The position numbers were made by a program, and so were the translations under genes. From contig DMNR01000332.1 in assembly GCA_003452655.1 (NCBI GenBank), positions 1 through 6,658 of the forward strand: a stretch of 6,658 nucleotides of DNA, written 5' to 3'. The notes under the pieces were generated by a model. That model worked only from the letters and a program-made list of their open reading frames with translations, had not been told where the DNA came from and did no database searches. Origin of the DNA: Actinomycetota bacterium. GTDB lineage: Bacteria > Actinomycetota > Actinomycetes > S36-B12 > UBA10799. Shown piece after piece: positions 1-5,450 of the stretch (positions within the stretch are counted from its first letter, which is position 1; every line of letters begins with the position of its first letter).

Positions 1-955
1 CCACCACTGGATCCTGTTCTTCACGAACCTCGGCCGGGTGTACCGCACCAAGGCGTACCAGTTGCCGGACCTCGCACGCGATGCGCGAGGGCAGCATGTC
101 GCCAACCTGCTCGCGTTCCAACCCAACGAGTCAATCGCCGAAGTGATGGTGCTTAAGGACTACAACCAAGCACCGAATCTCGTGCTTGCAACTCGTTCCG
201 GAATGGTGAAGAAGACGCGCCTCGGCGACTACGACACGAACCGCACCGGCGGCATCATCGCCATCAATCTCAAGGACGGCGATGAACTCATCTCGGCACG
301 GTTGGTGAGTGACGACGACGATCTGATGCTGGTTTCACGCAAGGGAATGTCGGCTCGATTCAAGGCCAATGACGAAACCTTGCGCCCGATGGGACGTTCA
401 ACGTCTGGCGTGATCGGAATGCGGTTCCGGGGCGACGATTCACTGCTGTCGATGGAGGTCGTCAGTGAAGGTGCTGACCTCGTGACCGTCACTGACGGCG
501 GATTCGCCAAGCGCACCTCCGTCGACCAGTGGGCGACCAAGGGACGCGGAATCCTAGGAGTGCGTGCCATGCGATTGGTCGAGGAACGTGGTGCTCTAGT
601 TGGCGCACTCGTCTGTTACCCAGGCGACGAGATCTTCGCCGTTGCCAATGACGGCGTAGTGATCCGGACCCGGGTCGATGAGGTTCGGGTAACCGGCCGC
701 GACACCATGGGAGTTTCGATGATGAAGCTCACCGGAGACCGCAGTCTGGTCGCAGTGGCGCGGGCAGCCGAACTCGATGATGAAGTCGAGGACGAGGATG
801 CCGACGTGGAGACAACGGCAGTTGTCGCTGGCGACACGGAATCGATTGTGGTCGTCAATGACACGGACAGCGTCAACGAGGGCCATGATGATCCAGAAGA
901 AATCGAAGCCGTCGAGGATTCAACGCAATCCTCCGGAGAGGATGAGAACTCGTGA
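1..955 (+). CDS. gyrA: DNA gyrase subunit A, C-terminal part (5' end outside window)
   Basis: The reading frame is open from base 2 and ends in TGA at 953-955, giving 317 visible residues. It begins [15 protein letters not shown], a typical entry into the GyrA C-terminal domain, so the breakage-reunion domain with the active-site tyrosine lies upstream of the window. The beta-pinwheel repeats are visible as blades built on short Gly-containing hairpins: TRSGMVKKT (about 64-72), SRKGMSARF (112-120), TDGGFAKRT (164-172) and NDGVVIRT (216-223). GyrA forms the A2B2 gyrase with GyrB and introduces negative supercoils using ATP; this domain wraps the DNA. The last 60 residues form a tail with 24 Asp/Glu and no Lys/Arg. 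At 180-186 the blade reads KGRGILG, where I recall mycobacterial GyrA having an RGGKG box-like motif. The stop overlaps the next gene's start (GTGA), suggesting translational coupling. Family assignment is very secure. Confidence 0.97.
   Translation, partial: HHWILFFTNLGRVYRTKAYQLPDLARDARGQHVANLLAFQPNESIAEVMVLKDYNQAPNLVLATRSGMVKKTRLGDYDTNRTGGIIAINLKDGDELISARLVSDDDDLMLVSRKGMSARFKANDETLRPMGRSTSGVIGMRFRGDDSLLSMEVVSEGADLVTVTDGGFAKRTSVDQWATKGRGILGVRAMRLVEERGALVGALVCYPGDEIFAVANDGVVIRTRVDEVRVTGRDTMGVSMMKLTGDRSLVAVARAAELDDEVEDEDADVETTAVVAGDTESIVVVNDTDSVNEGHDDPEEIEAVEDSTQSSGEDENS
937..942 (+). promoter_or_regulatory. Ribosome binding site for the DUF3566 gene
   Basis: AGAGGA lies inside the last codons of gyrA, 9 bases before the GTG at 952. 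It supports that GTG as the start and implies that the downstream gene is translated from the gyrA transcript. Confidence 0.6.
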
Positions 956-1428
956 GCGGGACGCAAGCCCAGCCCCAGGCCGCAACTCCGGCCGCCGGCC
1001 CACGTCAGGCGAGGCTCTTCCTGAGTCGCCTGGATCCGTGGACCGTCATGAAGACGGCGTTCGTACTCTCGCTTGGCCTGGCGATTGTCATCGTGGTGGC
1101 GATCTTCCTTATCTGGCTGATTCTGACGGTGAGTGGCACTTTCTCCTCGATCAATCAAACAATCAGCGATCTCGGCGGATCCGGATCCTCTGGCCTTGAT
1201 GTCTCGGATGCGTTCTCATTTGGTCGGGTCATTGGTTTTGCATTGTTTGTTGCTGCCTTCGAGATCGTCCTGACCTCGGCACTGGCGACGGTCACGGCCG
1301 CGATCTACAACGTGACCGTCGGGTTCACTGGTGGGGTCGAAGTCACGCTGTCTGAGGACTCGTTGCGTTCGGCAGCTTCAATGCCGAATCCCTGGAAGCG
1401 CAGCCCGAAGCCGCCTGCCGCTTCCTAG
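952..1428 (+). CDS. DUF3566 two-helix membrane protein downstream of gyrA
   Basis: This 158-residue protein has a GTG start in a 4-base overlap with the gyrA stop. A Pro/Ala/Gln-rich N-terminus (1-19) is followed by the signature [15 protein letters not shown] (20-34), a first membrane helix (about 36-60), an outside loop rich in Gly/Ser (about 61-90) and a second helix (about 92-118). The conserved end [21 protein letters not shown] (116-136) precedes a short basic tail, PWKRSPKPP. This layout is that of the DUF3566 family, which sits directly after gyrA in many actinobacteria (Rv0007 in Mycobacterium tuberculosis). Its biochemical role is not established. Co-transcription with gyrA is inferred from the overlap. 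The loop contains a tandem GGATCC repeat encoding Gly-Ser. Its stop TAG (1426-1428) overlaps the stop of the convergent gene. Confidence 0.92.
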   Translation: MSGTQAQPQAATPAAGPRQARLFLSRLDPWTVMKTAFVLSLGLAIVIVVAIFLIWLILTVSGTFSSINQTISDLGGSGSSGLDVSDAFSFGRVIGFALFVAAFEIVLTSALATVTAAIYNVTVGFTGGVEVTLSEDSLRSAASMPNPWKRSPKPPAAS

Positions 1429-2906
1429 AACTCGCGGATTGGTCGCACCGCCCGGTCGATGGCGTCTTTATTGCCGGCGCCTGCTTCGCCCGTGATGCAC
1501 CAATCCTCGTTGGTCAGGAAGCATTGTCCAAGCGCTTGGTTGGGTTCCGAGAAGGGATTCTCGGATGACGACCAGTACCACATTGGATCTTGGGTCGCGA
1601 AGTCACTTCGCAAACTGCCGGTCGAATCGCAAGGATCGGTTGAGGCCGTGTCTTGTTGGCGCGCAAAGCGGCAGAGTTGGTTGAGTTCGTCGGGTGAGGG
1701 CAGGAACCAGTCGTCTTTGCCCGACGCACTGACGTAGTCGCCTGTCATGATCGCTGCAGACACCGGACTGAGCGTGCACGCCTGCACTGCGAGCCAGCTT
1801 TGGGTGTTGGTCAACCCGGTACCGATGGCCGAACCCAAGATACCGACCGAAACGTCCATGCAGCCGAAGATGGTGCGCGGATCAACATCGCTGACACCCT
1901 CGCTCCGGCCAAAATTCGGCATTCCTGTTGTGGGGTCGACGTCCGTGGTTGCAGGCTGCCATCCCATAGGTGCAACCTCAAGGTATTGACCCCAGTCCTG
2001 CCGGGTTGGCGCGGCATAGAAAACGGTCCCGCCTCCCGGGCCGGTGTCACCGACCACACAGGCTCCACCTTCTGCGCAGGTGGGAACAGGTACGGGCGGG
2101 GCAGTTTTGGTGAACCGTCCAGCCGTGAGGTACCACCCTGTGGGCAGACTGCGAGGGGATCCCGTCAACCCGGCTGAGGCAATGCCAGTCAGCACAGAAC
2201 CCGCGAACGTCGAATTGTTGACGTCGCTGTCCTTGAGTACGAGGTCCTTCAAGTAGCTGCCAGCGAAGTCACAGCCCGACAAATCGGCACCTGACCGGAT
2301 GACAACAGTTCGGCAATTTCGGCTTGACCTGCTGGAGCGAGAGGAGTTGGGAGCCGTAGACGACGAGGCGGATGCTGGGCGCCGCTCACTCTGCGACAGG
2401 TGCTTGACAGTGACGAAGTTGCGGTTGTATCTCCCATCCTGGCGACTTGGGCTGCTGTACCCCTGAGATGCGGTGAACACAACGTCCGTCGCGGTTCGCA
2501 GAGTTGCTGCCTGTGCTTCGGAGAGCTCCATCCGGACCCGCTGGGGACGGTTGGGAACCGTGGTTGAGGTCCATCCTGCGAGCTTGACGCTGGTCGTGGA
2601 CGAGTCGGGGAACGCGACCAAACGCAGGTTGAATCGGTCCCGGTTTCCCTTCAGGGCAATCAGCCCGGGGTTCCATCTGACATTCGCGCTGACGACCCGA
2701 CGGTTGCTCGATACCTTCAAATCACGGACCACAATCCCCCGCTGAGCCGAGACATCACCTCGCACCGATTTGCTCTGGGGTGCGGGTTGCGGTGATACGG
2801 GCGAGGGTGGAGCGGCATTGGCTGGGACACCGACTCCTACCAGGAGGGTCGCCGCTGCAGTAAACACGGCAGTTGCGCCGACTCGAACACCGGAGATCCT
2901 GGCCAT
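1425..2906 (-). CDS. Secreted protein with pentapeptide-like segment and C-terminal DUF1566/Lcl-type domain
   Basis: This 493-residue protein has an ATG start (2904-2906) preceded by a good ribosome site. Residues 1-31 form a Sec signal peptide: Arg at 3 and 8, a hydrophobic core, and PANA before a likely cleavage after Ala31. A Pro-rich spacer (about 33-47) leads into a beta-rich region of unknown family (about 50-170), then a Ser/Arg-rich linker (171-198). Residues 207-264 look like degenerate pentapeptide repeats (DLSGCDFAGSYLKDL) running into the actinobacterial motif GLTGSPRSLPTGWYL. From 277 the sequence reads VGDTGPGGGTVFYA, then GKDDWFLPSPDELNQLC (396-412), YWSSSEN (444-450) and a final VRPIREF. 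These mark the DUF1566/Lcl C-terminal domain, thought to have a C-type-lectin-like fold. There are ten Cys, all after residue 197, suiting disulfides outside the cell. Ligand binding at the surface is only an inference. It is the only minus-strand gene here and is not part of the usual gyrA neighbourhood. Confidence 0.88.
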   Translation of the reverse strand: MARISGVRVGATAVFTAAATLLVGVGVPANAAPPSPVSPQPAPQSKSVRGDVSAQRGIVVRDLKVSSNRRVVSANVRWNPGLIALKGNRDRFNLRLVAFPDSSTTSVKLAGWTSTTVPNRPQRVRMELSEAQAATLRTATDVVFTASQGYSSPSRQDGRYNRNFVTVKHLSQSERRPASASSSTAPNSSRSSRSSRNCRTVVIRSGADLSGCDFAGSYLKDLVLKDSDVNNSTFAGSVLTGIASAGLTGSPRSLPTGWYLTAGRFTKTAPPVPVPTCAEGGACVVGDTGPGGGTVFYAAPTRQDWGQYLEVAPMGWQPATTDVDPTTGMPNFGRSEGVSDVDPRTIFGCMDVSVGILGSAIGTGLTNTQSWLAVQACTLSPVSAAIMTGDYVSASGKDDWFLPSPDELNQLCRFARQQDTASTDPCDSTGSLRSDFATQDPMWYWSSSENPFSEPNQALGQCFLTNEDWCITGEAGAGNKDAIDRAVRPIREF

Positions 2907-2912
2907 GCGGAA

Positions 2913-2920
2913 CCCACCTT
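2913..2920 (-). promoter_or_regulatory. Ribosome binding site of the secreted DUF1566 gene
   Basis: On the minus strand AAGGTGGG ends 6 bases before the ATG at 2906-2904. This strong Shine-Dalgarno fixes the start and puts the signal peptide at the very N-terminus. Confidence 0.75.
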
Positions 2921-2947
2921 CGGGTCGGATGTTGATGTTGATGACCC

Positions 2948-2953
2948 AATCTA
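2948..2953 (-). promoter_or_regulatory. Possible -10 element for the secreted DUF1566 gene
   Basis: Read on the minus strand this is TAGATT, which fits the actinobacterial TANNNT pattern. It would start a transcript with a leader of about 35 bases. No convincing -35 hexamer stands at 16-18 bases, so the call is tentative. A perfect 10-base palindrome, CTATCGATAG (2992-3001), lies further upstream and could be an operator, but its length alone is weak evidence. Confidence 0.3.
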
Positions 2954-3068
2954 ATCAGGATTTCGGAGATCGTCTTGTTGGAGGTATCGAACTATCGATA
3001 GCCCCTTGTCAGCGGCCCGGGCAAATGCTTCGTGGGTAGACGCCGAGTCAGGCAATCGGTTGCTGGGG

Positions 3069-3074
3069 TATTCT
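3069..3074 (+). promoter_or_regulatory. Possible -10 element for the tRNA-Ile / DLW-39 transcript
   Basis: TATTCT matches four of six consensus positions and lies about 65 bases before the mature tRNA end. The hexamer 17-18 bases upstream (near 3045-3051) is a poor -35. It is the best candidate I see in the 234-base divergent region 2907-3140, which holds no gene of its own. Confidence 0.28.
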
Positions 3075-3099
3075 TTTGGCCGGTCGTCAAACATCTCTG

Positions 3100-3119
3100 C
3101 TCCTGCTCGTCTGCGGGAG
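3100..3119 (+). other. Small hairpin in the 5' leader of tRNA-Ile
   Basis: CTCCTGC (3100-3106) can pair with GCGGGAG (3113-3119) with one G-U pair and a six-base loop. It would sit in the pre-tRNA leader about 20 bases before the RNase P site. It may be a processing feature or chance in GC-rich DNA. Confidence 0.3.
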
Positions 3120-3140
3120 GGGGTGGATGCGGTTGTGTAG

Positions 3141-3215
3141 GGGCCTATAGCTCAGCTCGGTTAGAGCGCTTCCCTGATAAGGAAGAGGTCGGTGGTTCAA
3201 GTCCACCTAGGCCCA
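3141..3215 (+). tRNA. tRNA-Ile (anticodon GAU)
   Basis: A full cloverleaf folds by eye. The acceptor stem GGGCCTA (3141-3147) pairs with TAGGCCC (3208-3214), with discriminator A at 3215. The D stem GCTC (3150-3153) pairs with GAGC (3164-3167). The anticodon stem CTTCC/GGAAG (3169-3173/3181-3185) closes the loop CTGATAA with anticodon GAT at 3176-3178. The T stem GGTGG/CCACC (3191-3195/3203-3207) closes the loop TTCAAGT. CCA is not encoded; the next bases are CATG, so the terminal CCA must be added enzymatically. The tRNA decodes AUC and AUU. The tRNA-Ile then tRNA-Ala order after gyrA is common in actinobacteria. Confidence 0.98.
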
Positions 3216-3216
3216 C

Positions 3217-3342
3217 ATGAAGAAACTATTGCTCATCGGAGCCCTGGCAGCTGCTGCCTACGTTGTGTACCGCCAGGTTTCAGCAAACCAGGCTGAGAAG
3301 GATCTCTGGAACGAAGCAACCAGCGATCCCGACCTTCGCTAA
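3217..3342 (+). CDS. DLW-39 family microprotein
   Basis: This is a 41-residue ORF from ATG 3217-3219 to TAA 3340-3342. It starts MKKLLLIGALAAAAYVVYRQ, a short basic end plus one hydrophobic helix (about 4-18), then a charged tail containing the signature KDLWNEATSDPD (28-39). The Asp-Leu-Trp motif and the position between tRNA-Ile and tRNA-Ala match the actinobacterial family annotated as DLW-39; its function is unknown to me. It probably spans or inserts in the cytoplasmic membrane. The start lies one base after the tRNA discriminator base. The frame is closed by TAG at 3208-3210 inside the tRNA, and no ATG, GTG or TTG stands between, so ATG 3217 is the earliest possible start. Any Shine-Dalgarno would have to lie within the tRNA and none is evident. 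An internal TTG (codon 5) is less likely because the MKKLLL start looks conserved. Confidence 0.88.
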   Translation: MKKLLLIGALAAAAYVVYRQVSANQAEKDLWNEATSDPDLR

Positions 3343-3353
3343 CACCCGCCCGC

Positions 3354-3391
3354 GCTCCCGAATACCCACGCGTTATTGGGATTGCGGGAGC
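3354..3391 (+). terminator. Strong bulged hairpin after the DLW-39 gene, possible U-less terminator
   Basis: GCTCCCG (3354-3360) pairs with CGGGAGC (3385-3391). The stem continues with AAT/ATT (3361-3363/3381-3383) and CCCA/TGGG (3365-3368/3377-3380), with single-base bulges at 3364 and 3384 and an eight-base loop. The 14-pair stem begins 11 bases after the DLW-39 stop. No T tract follows, so it is either a U-less actinobacterial terminator or a structure that protects or processes the RNA between the two tRNAs. Confidence 0.5.
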
Positions 3392-3405
3392 CAAATCGGT
3401 CCGTG

Positions 3406-3428
3406 AAGCCCCAACACTAAGGGGGTTT
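3406..3428 (+). other. Second, weaker hairpin before tRNA-Ala
   Basis: AAGCCCC (3406-3412) can pair with GGGGTTT (3422-3428) using one G-U pair and a nine-base loop. It ends in three T residues and lies 12 bases before tRNA-Ala. It could be a weak terminator, or a leader structure if both tRNAs are on one transcript. Confidence 0.3.
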
Positions 3429-3440
3429 GCGGGGCGGCAA

Positions 3441-3513
3441 GGGGCCTTAGCTCAGTTGGTAGAGCGCTGCCTTTGCAAGGCAGATGTCAGGAGTTCGAAT
3501 CTCCTAGGCTCCA
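3441..3513 (+). tRNA. tRNA-Ala (anticodon UGC)
   Basis: The acceptor stem GGGGCCT (3441-3447) pairs with AGGCTCC (3506-3512), including the G3-U70 wobble that marks alanine tRNAs; the discriminator A is at 3513. The D stem GCTC pairs with GAGC. The anticodon stem CTGCC/GGCAG (3467-3471/3479-3483) closes TTTGCAA, with anticodon TGC at 3474-3476. The T stem AGGAG/CTCCT (3489-3493/3501-3505) closes TTCGAAT. CCA is not encoded. The tRNA reads GCA and, by wobble, other alanine codons. Confidence 0.98.
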
Positions 3514-3525
3514 CTTATTATCCTG

Positions 3526-3547
3526 CAGCGTTGCTCGACTAACGCTG
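3526..3547 (+). terminator. Hairpin after tRNA-Ala, possible terminator
   Basis: CAGCGTT (3526-3532) pairs perfectly with AACGCTG (3541-3547) around an eight-base loop, 12 bases after the tRNA end. There is no T tract. Its place between the tRNA and a gene with its own likely promoter suits a terminator, but the stem is short. Confidence 0.4.
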
Positions 3548-3572
3548 ATCGGCATCGCGGTCGGCAATTCCC

Positions 3573-3578
3573 TAGTCT
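3573..3578 (+). promoter_or_regulatory. Candidate -10 element placed for leaderless transcription of the lipase
   Basis: TAGTCT fits TANNNT and ends 6 bases before the GTG at 3585. Transcription would then begin at or next to the start codon. The bases before the GTG contain no purine-rich Shine-Dalgarno, which supports a leaderless reading. No good -35 is visible. Confidence 0.45.
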
Positions 3579-3584
3579 TGCCGC

Positions 3585-4853
3585 GTGCGTGCATTCAAGG
3601 TCTTCCTCATCATCATTGCTGCCGTTGTGGTTGCCGGCATCGTGATCGTTACGACATCGGTCATTCAGGGGAAGGTTGAGACCAACCAAACCCAGGAAGC
3701 ATTAGATCCGTTCTACACGCCACCGAATCCGCTGGTGGGAAATCCCGGCGAGATCATTCGTACCGAGCCAATCGCCGACTACCCGATCACCGGGGCAACG
3801 GCTAACCGCATCCTCTACATCTCGAAAGACCCCGCCGGGAATCTGCGGGCAAGCGGCGGAATGGTCTTCGTCCCGAATACACCCTCGGTCGGTGAGCGCA
3901 AGGTTGTCGCTTACGCGCACGGCACGAGCGGGCTCGGGGATTCGTGTGCACCTTCGCGCAGCGATCAGACGCCATCAACTCAGCCGTTCATCCAGACCCT
4001 CATGGACTTGGGTTACGTCTACACGGCAACCGACTATGTGGGCTTGGGAACGCCAGGCGACCCGTACTACATGGTTGGGCAGAGCGAGGCCACCGATGTC
4101 GTCAACTCCGTGCGTGCCGCCCGGAACTTCCCGGGTAGCAAGGCGGGCAGCACGTATGCCGTTATGGGCCACTCGCAAGGGGGCCACTCGGCGATCTGGA
4201 CTGGCGAGTTGTCCAAGCAACTCGCGCCGGAACTCAATCTGGTCGGTGTCACTGTCAGTGCGCCGGCTACCCAACTCGAGCCGCTACTCAACCAGCAATG
4301 GAACACCACAATCGGTTGGGCGATTGGTCCAGAGGTCGCGATTTCCTGGCCGCTGGTCTACCCGGATCTTGCTCCCATCGACATCGTCACACCGGAAGGC
4401 GCGAAGCTCTACCCGGAACTGGCGTACAAGTGCCTAACGGATGCTGGTATCGATGGCGCGATCCAGCAGGCGCTCGGAAATACCATGTTCAGCCAGAACC
4501 CAGCGACTGTTCCGGCTTGGCAAAACGCGATGCGCGAGCAGACACCGAAGCCGCTGCCGTCGGCAATGCCGGTTCTCATGAACCAGGCAATTGGTGATGG
4601 GATCGTCTTGGCTAACACGAACTCCCTCACCCAGCAGAAGTGGTGTGCGGCGGGTTCGAATCTGCAGACCAACTGGCTTGGTCAGCTAGCGACCGGCTCC
4701 TTGGCATCGGCGGCGACCCACCAGGACACGCTGTTGGCTGCTTGGCCCATGGAGACCGACTGGATCCAGGCAAGGTTCGAAGGCAAGCCCGCTGTTTCGA
4801 ATTGTGGCTTCACACCGCCGGTGAAGCCTTACACCCCAACTGGTGCTCAATAG
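3585..4853 (+). CDS. Secretory-type lipase / alpha-beta hydrolase, N-terminally anchored
   Basis: This 422-residue protein has a GTG start and ends in TAG. Residues 5-26 form a hydrophobic helix after basic residues, with no obvious signal-peptidase or lipobox site, so it is probably an N-in, C-out anchor. The rest is an alpha/beta hydrolase of the secretory lipase (LIP) type. An oxyanion-side motif reads AHGTSGLG (111-118) and a conserved block DYVGLGTPG runs 150-158. The nucleophile elbow GHSQGG has Ser197. Asp338 (AIGDGIV) and His379 (ATHQDT) suit the other triad positions. Four Cys (121, 283, 354, 407) could form two disulfides. Likely substrates are esters or triglycerides outside the membrane; specificity cannot be read from sequence. 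The start is supported by the hydrophobic helix beginning at once. The gene separates tRNA-Ala from ppiA, an unusual insertion in this locus. Confidence 0.9.
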   Translation: MRAFKVFLIIIAAVVVAGIVIVTTSVIQGKVETNQTQEALDPFYTPPNPLVGNPGEIIRTEPIADYPITGATANRILYISKDPAGNLRASGGMVFVPNTPSVGERKVVAYAHGTSGLGDSCAPSRSDQTPSTQPFIQTLMDLGYVYTATDYVGLGTPGDPYYMVGQSEATDVVNSVRAARNFPGSKAGSTYAVMGHSQGGHSAIWTGELSKQLAPELNLVGVTVSAPATQLEPLLNQQWNTTIGWAIGPEVAISWPLVYPDLAPIDIVTPEGAKLYPELAYKCLTDAGIDGAIQQALGNTMFSQNPATVPAWQNAMREQTPKPLPSAMPVLMNQAIGDGIVLANTNSLTQQKWCAAGSNLQTNWLGQLATGSLASAATHQDTLLAAWPMETDWIQARFEGKPAVSNCGFTPPVKPYTPTGAQ

Positions 4854-4878
4854 CGACGAGGCGATTTGCCAGGGCCAT

Positions 4879-4899
4879 TGGCCGCAGTCAATGCGGTCA
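4879..4899 (+). other. Hairpin between lipase and ppiA, just upstream of the ppiA ribosome site
   Basis: TGGCCGCA (4879-4886) pairs with TGCGGTCA (4892-4899) through eight pairs including one G-U, with loop GTCAA. It ends four bases before the AGGA at 4904. It may end lipase transcripts or shape access to the ppiA ribosome site. An overlapping DNA palindrome, GGCCATTGGCC (4873-4883), shares its left arm. Confidence 0.4.
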
Positions 4900-4903
4900 T
4901 GCC

Positions 4904-4907
4904 AGGA
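4904..4907 (+). promoter_or_regulatory. Ribosome binding site deciding the ppiA start
   Basis: AGGA stands 7 bases before ATG 4915. It favours that start over the in-frame ATG at 4891 and the GTG at 4843, which lies inside the lipase gene. Confidence 0.55.
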
Positions 4908-4914
4908 TCATCAA

Positions 4915-5445
4915 ATGGCCGAATCACTTACTGCGACCCTGCACACCAATCAGGGCGATATCAAAGTCAACCTGTTTCCGAACCATGCGCCGAAGACGGT
5001 CCGCAATTTCGTCGGGCTCGCTGATGGCACCGGAGAGTGGAAAGACCCCAAGACCAACTCCGCTGGATCCGGACCGCTGTACGACGGCGTGATCTTCCAC
5101 CGGGTCATCCAGGGATTCATGATCCAGGGCGGAGATCCCCTGGGAACCGGAACGGGTGGGCCGGGCTACAAGTTTGCCGATGAGTTCCACCCCGAACTTC
5201 AGTTCGATCGCCCGTACTTGCTGGCGATGGCAAATGCCGGCCCAGGCACGAACGGCTCACAGTTCTTCATCACGACCGTTCCCACTCCTTGGCTGACCCA
5301 CAAGCACACGATCTTCGGTGAAGTTGCCGATCAGCCGTCACGCGATGTGGTGGACAAGATCGACGCCGTCGAAACCGGCCGCGGAGATCGGCCGAAAGAA
5401 GATGTCGTGATCAATTCGATTTCCATCGAGCGCACCGAGTCCTAA
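4915..5445 (+). CDS. ppiA: Cytoplasmic cyclophilin-type peptidyl-prolyl cis-trans isomerase
   Basis: The 176-residue protein from ATG 4915 begins [20 protein letters not shown], the usual first strands of bacterial cyclophilins. The catalytic core is intact: [14 protein letters not shown] (61-74) carries Arg63, Phe68 and Gln71. [15 protein letters not shown] follows at 77-91. [16 protein letters not shown] (105-120) includes Gln116 and Phe117, and a Trp126/His131 region completes the pocket. It catalyses cis-trans isomerisation of Xaa-Pro bonds during folding. There is no signal peptide, so it acts in the cytoplasm. Length and position match the ppiA gene found near gyrA and the tRNA pair in actinobacteria. 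It lies 61 bases after the lipase and 5 bases before the rhomboid gene. The longer reading from GTG 4843 adds 24 residues unlike the family and is not preferred. Confidence 0.95.
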   Translation: MAESLTATLHTNQGDIKVNLFPNHAPKTVRNFVGLADGTGEWKDPKTNSAGSGPLYDGVIFHRVIQGFMIQGGDPLGTGTGGPGYKFADEFHPELQFDRPYLLAMANAGPGTNGSQFFITTVPTPWLTHKHTIFGEVADQPSRDVVDKIDAVETGRGDRPKEDVVINSISIERTES

Positions 5446-5450
5446 CTCTT

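Noticed and set aside
616..1158. A 180-codon minus-strand ORF opposite the end of gyrA and DUF3566
   Set aside because: Its low-complexity Ser/Thr runs mirror the acidic gyrA tail read backwards, and there is no family resemblance. It is a shadow of two well-supported genes.
1177..1188. Tandem GGATCC repeat, which resembles a cloning linker
   Set aside because: It is in frame within the Gly/Ser loop of an intact DUF3566 protein, so chance codon use for Gly-Ser explains it.
2992..3001. Palindrome CTATCGATAG as a regulator operator
   Set aside because: A single 10-base palindrome with no second copy or matched regulator nearby is not enough for an operator call.
3127..3150. A seven-codon ORF (ATG 3127 to TAG 3148-3150) behind a strong Shine-Dalgarno-like GGGAGGGGG, running into tRNA-Ile
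   Set aside because: It would require ribosomes to enter the tRNA, conflicting with tRNA maturation. The G-rich tract explains the apparent ribosome site.
3032..3220. A 62-codon ORF covering the tRNA-Ile leader and gene
   Set aside because: Half of it is the tRNA itself and the rest is Cys/Gly-rich translation of GC-rich spacer, with no family features.
4843..4914. N-terminal extension of the cyclophilin from GTG 4843
   Set aside because: It overlaps the lipase end and encodes 24 residues unlike any cyclophilin start. ATG 4915 has a ribosome site and begins the conserved first strand.
3500..4914. Integrated mobile element at tRNA-Ala
   Set aside because: No integrase, no repeat of the tRNA 3' end after the lipase and no terminal inverted repeats were seen.
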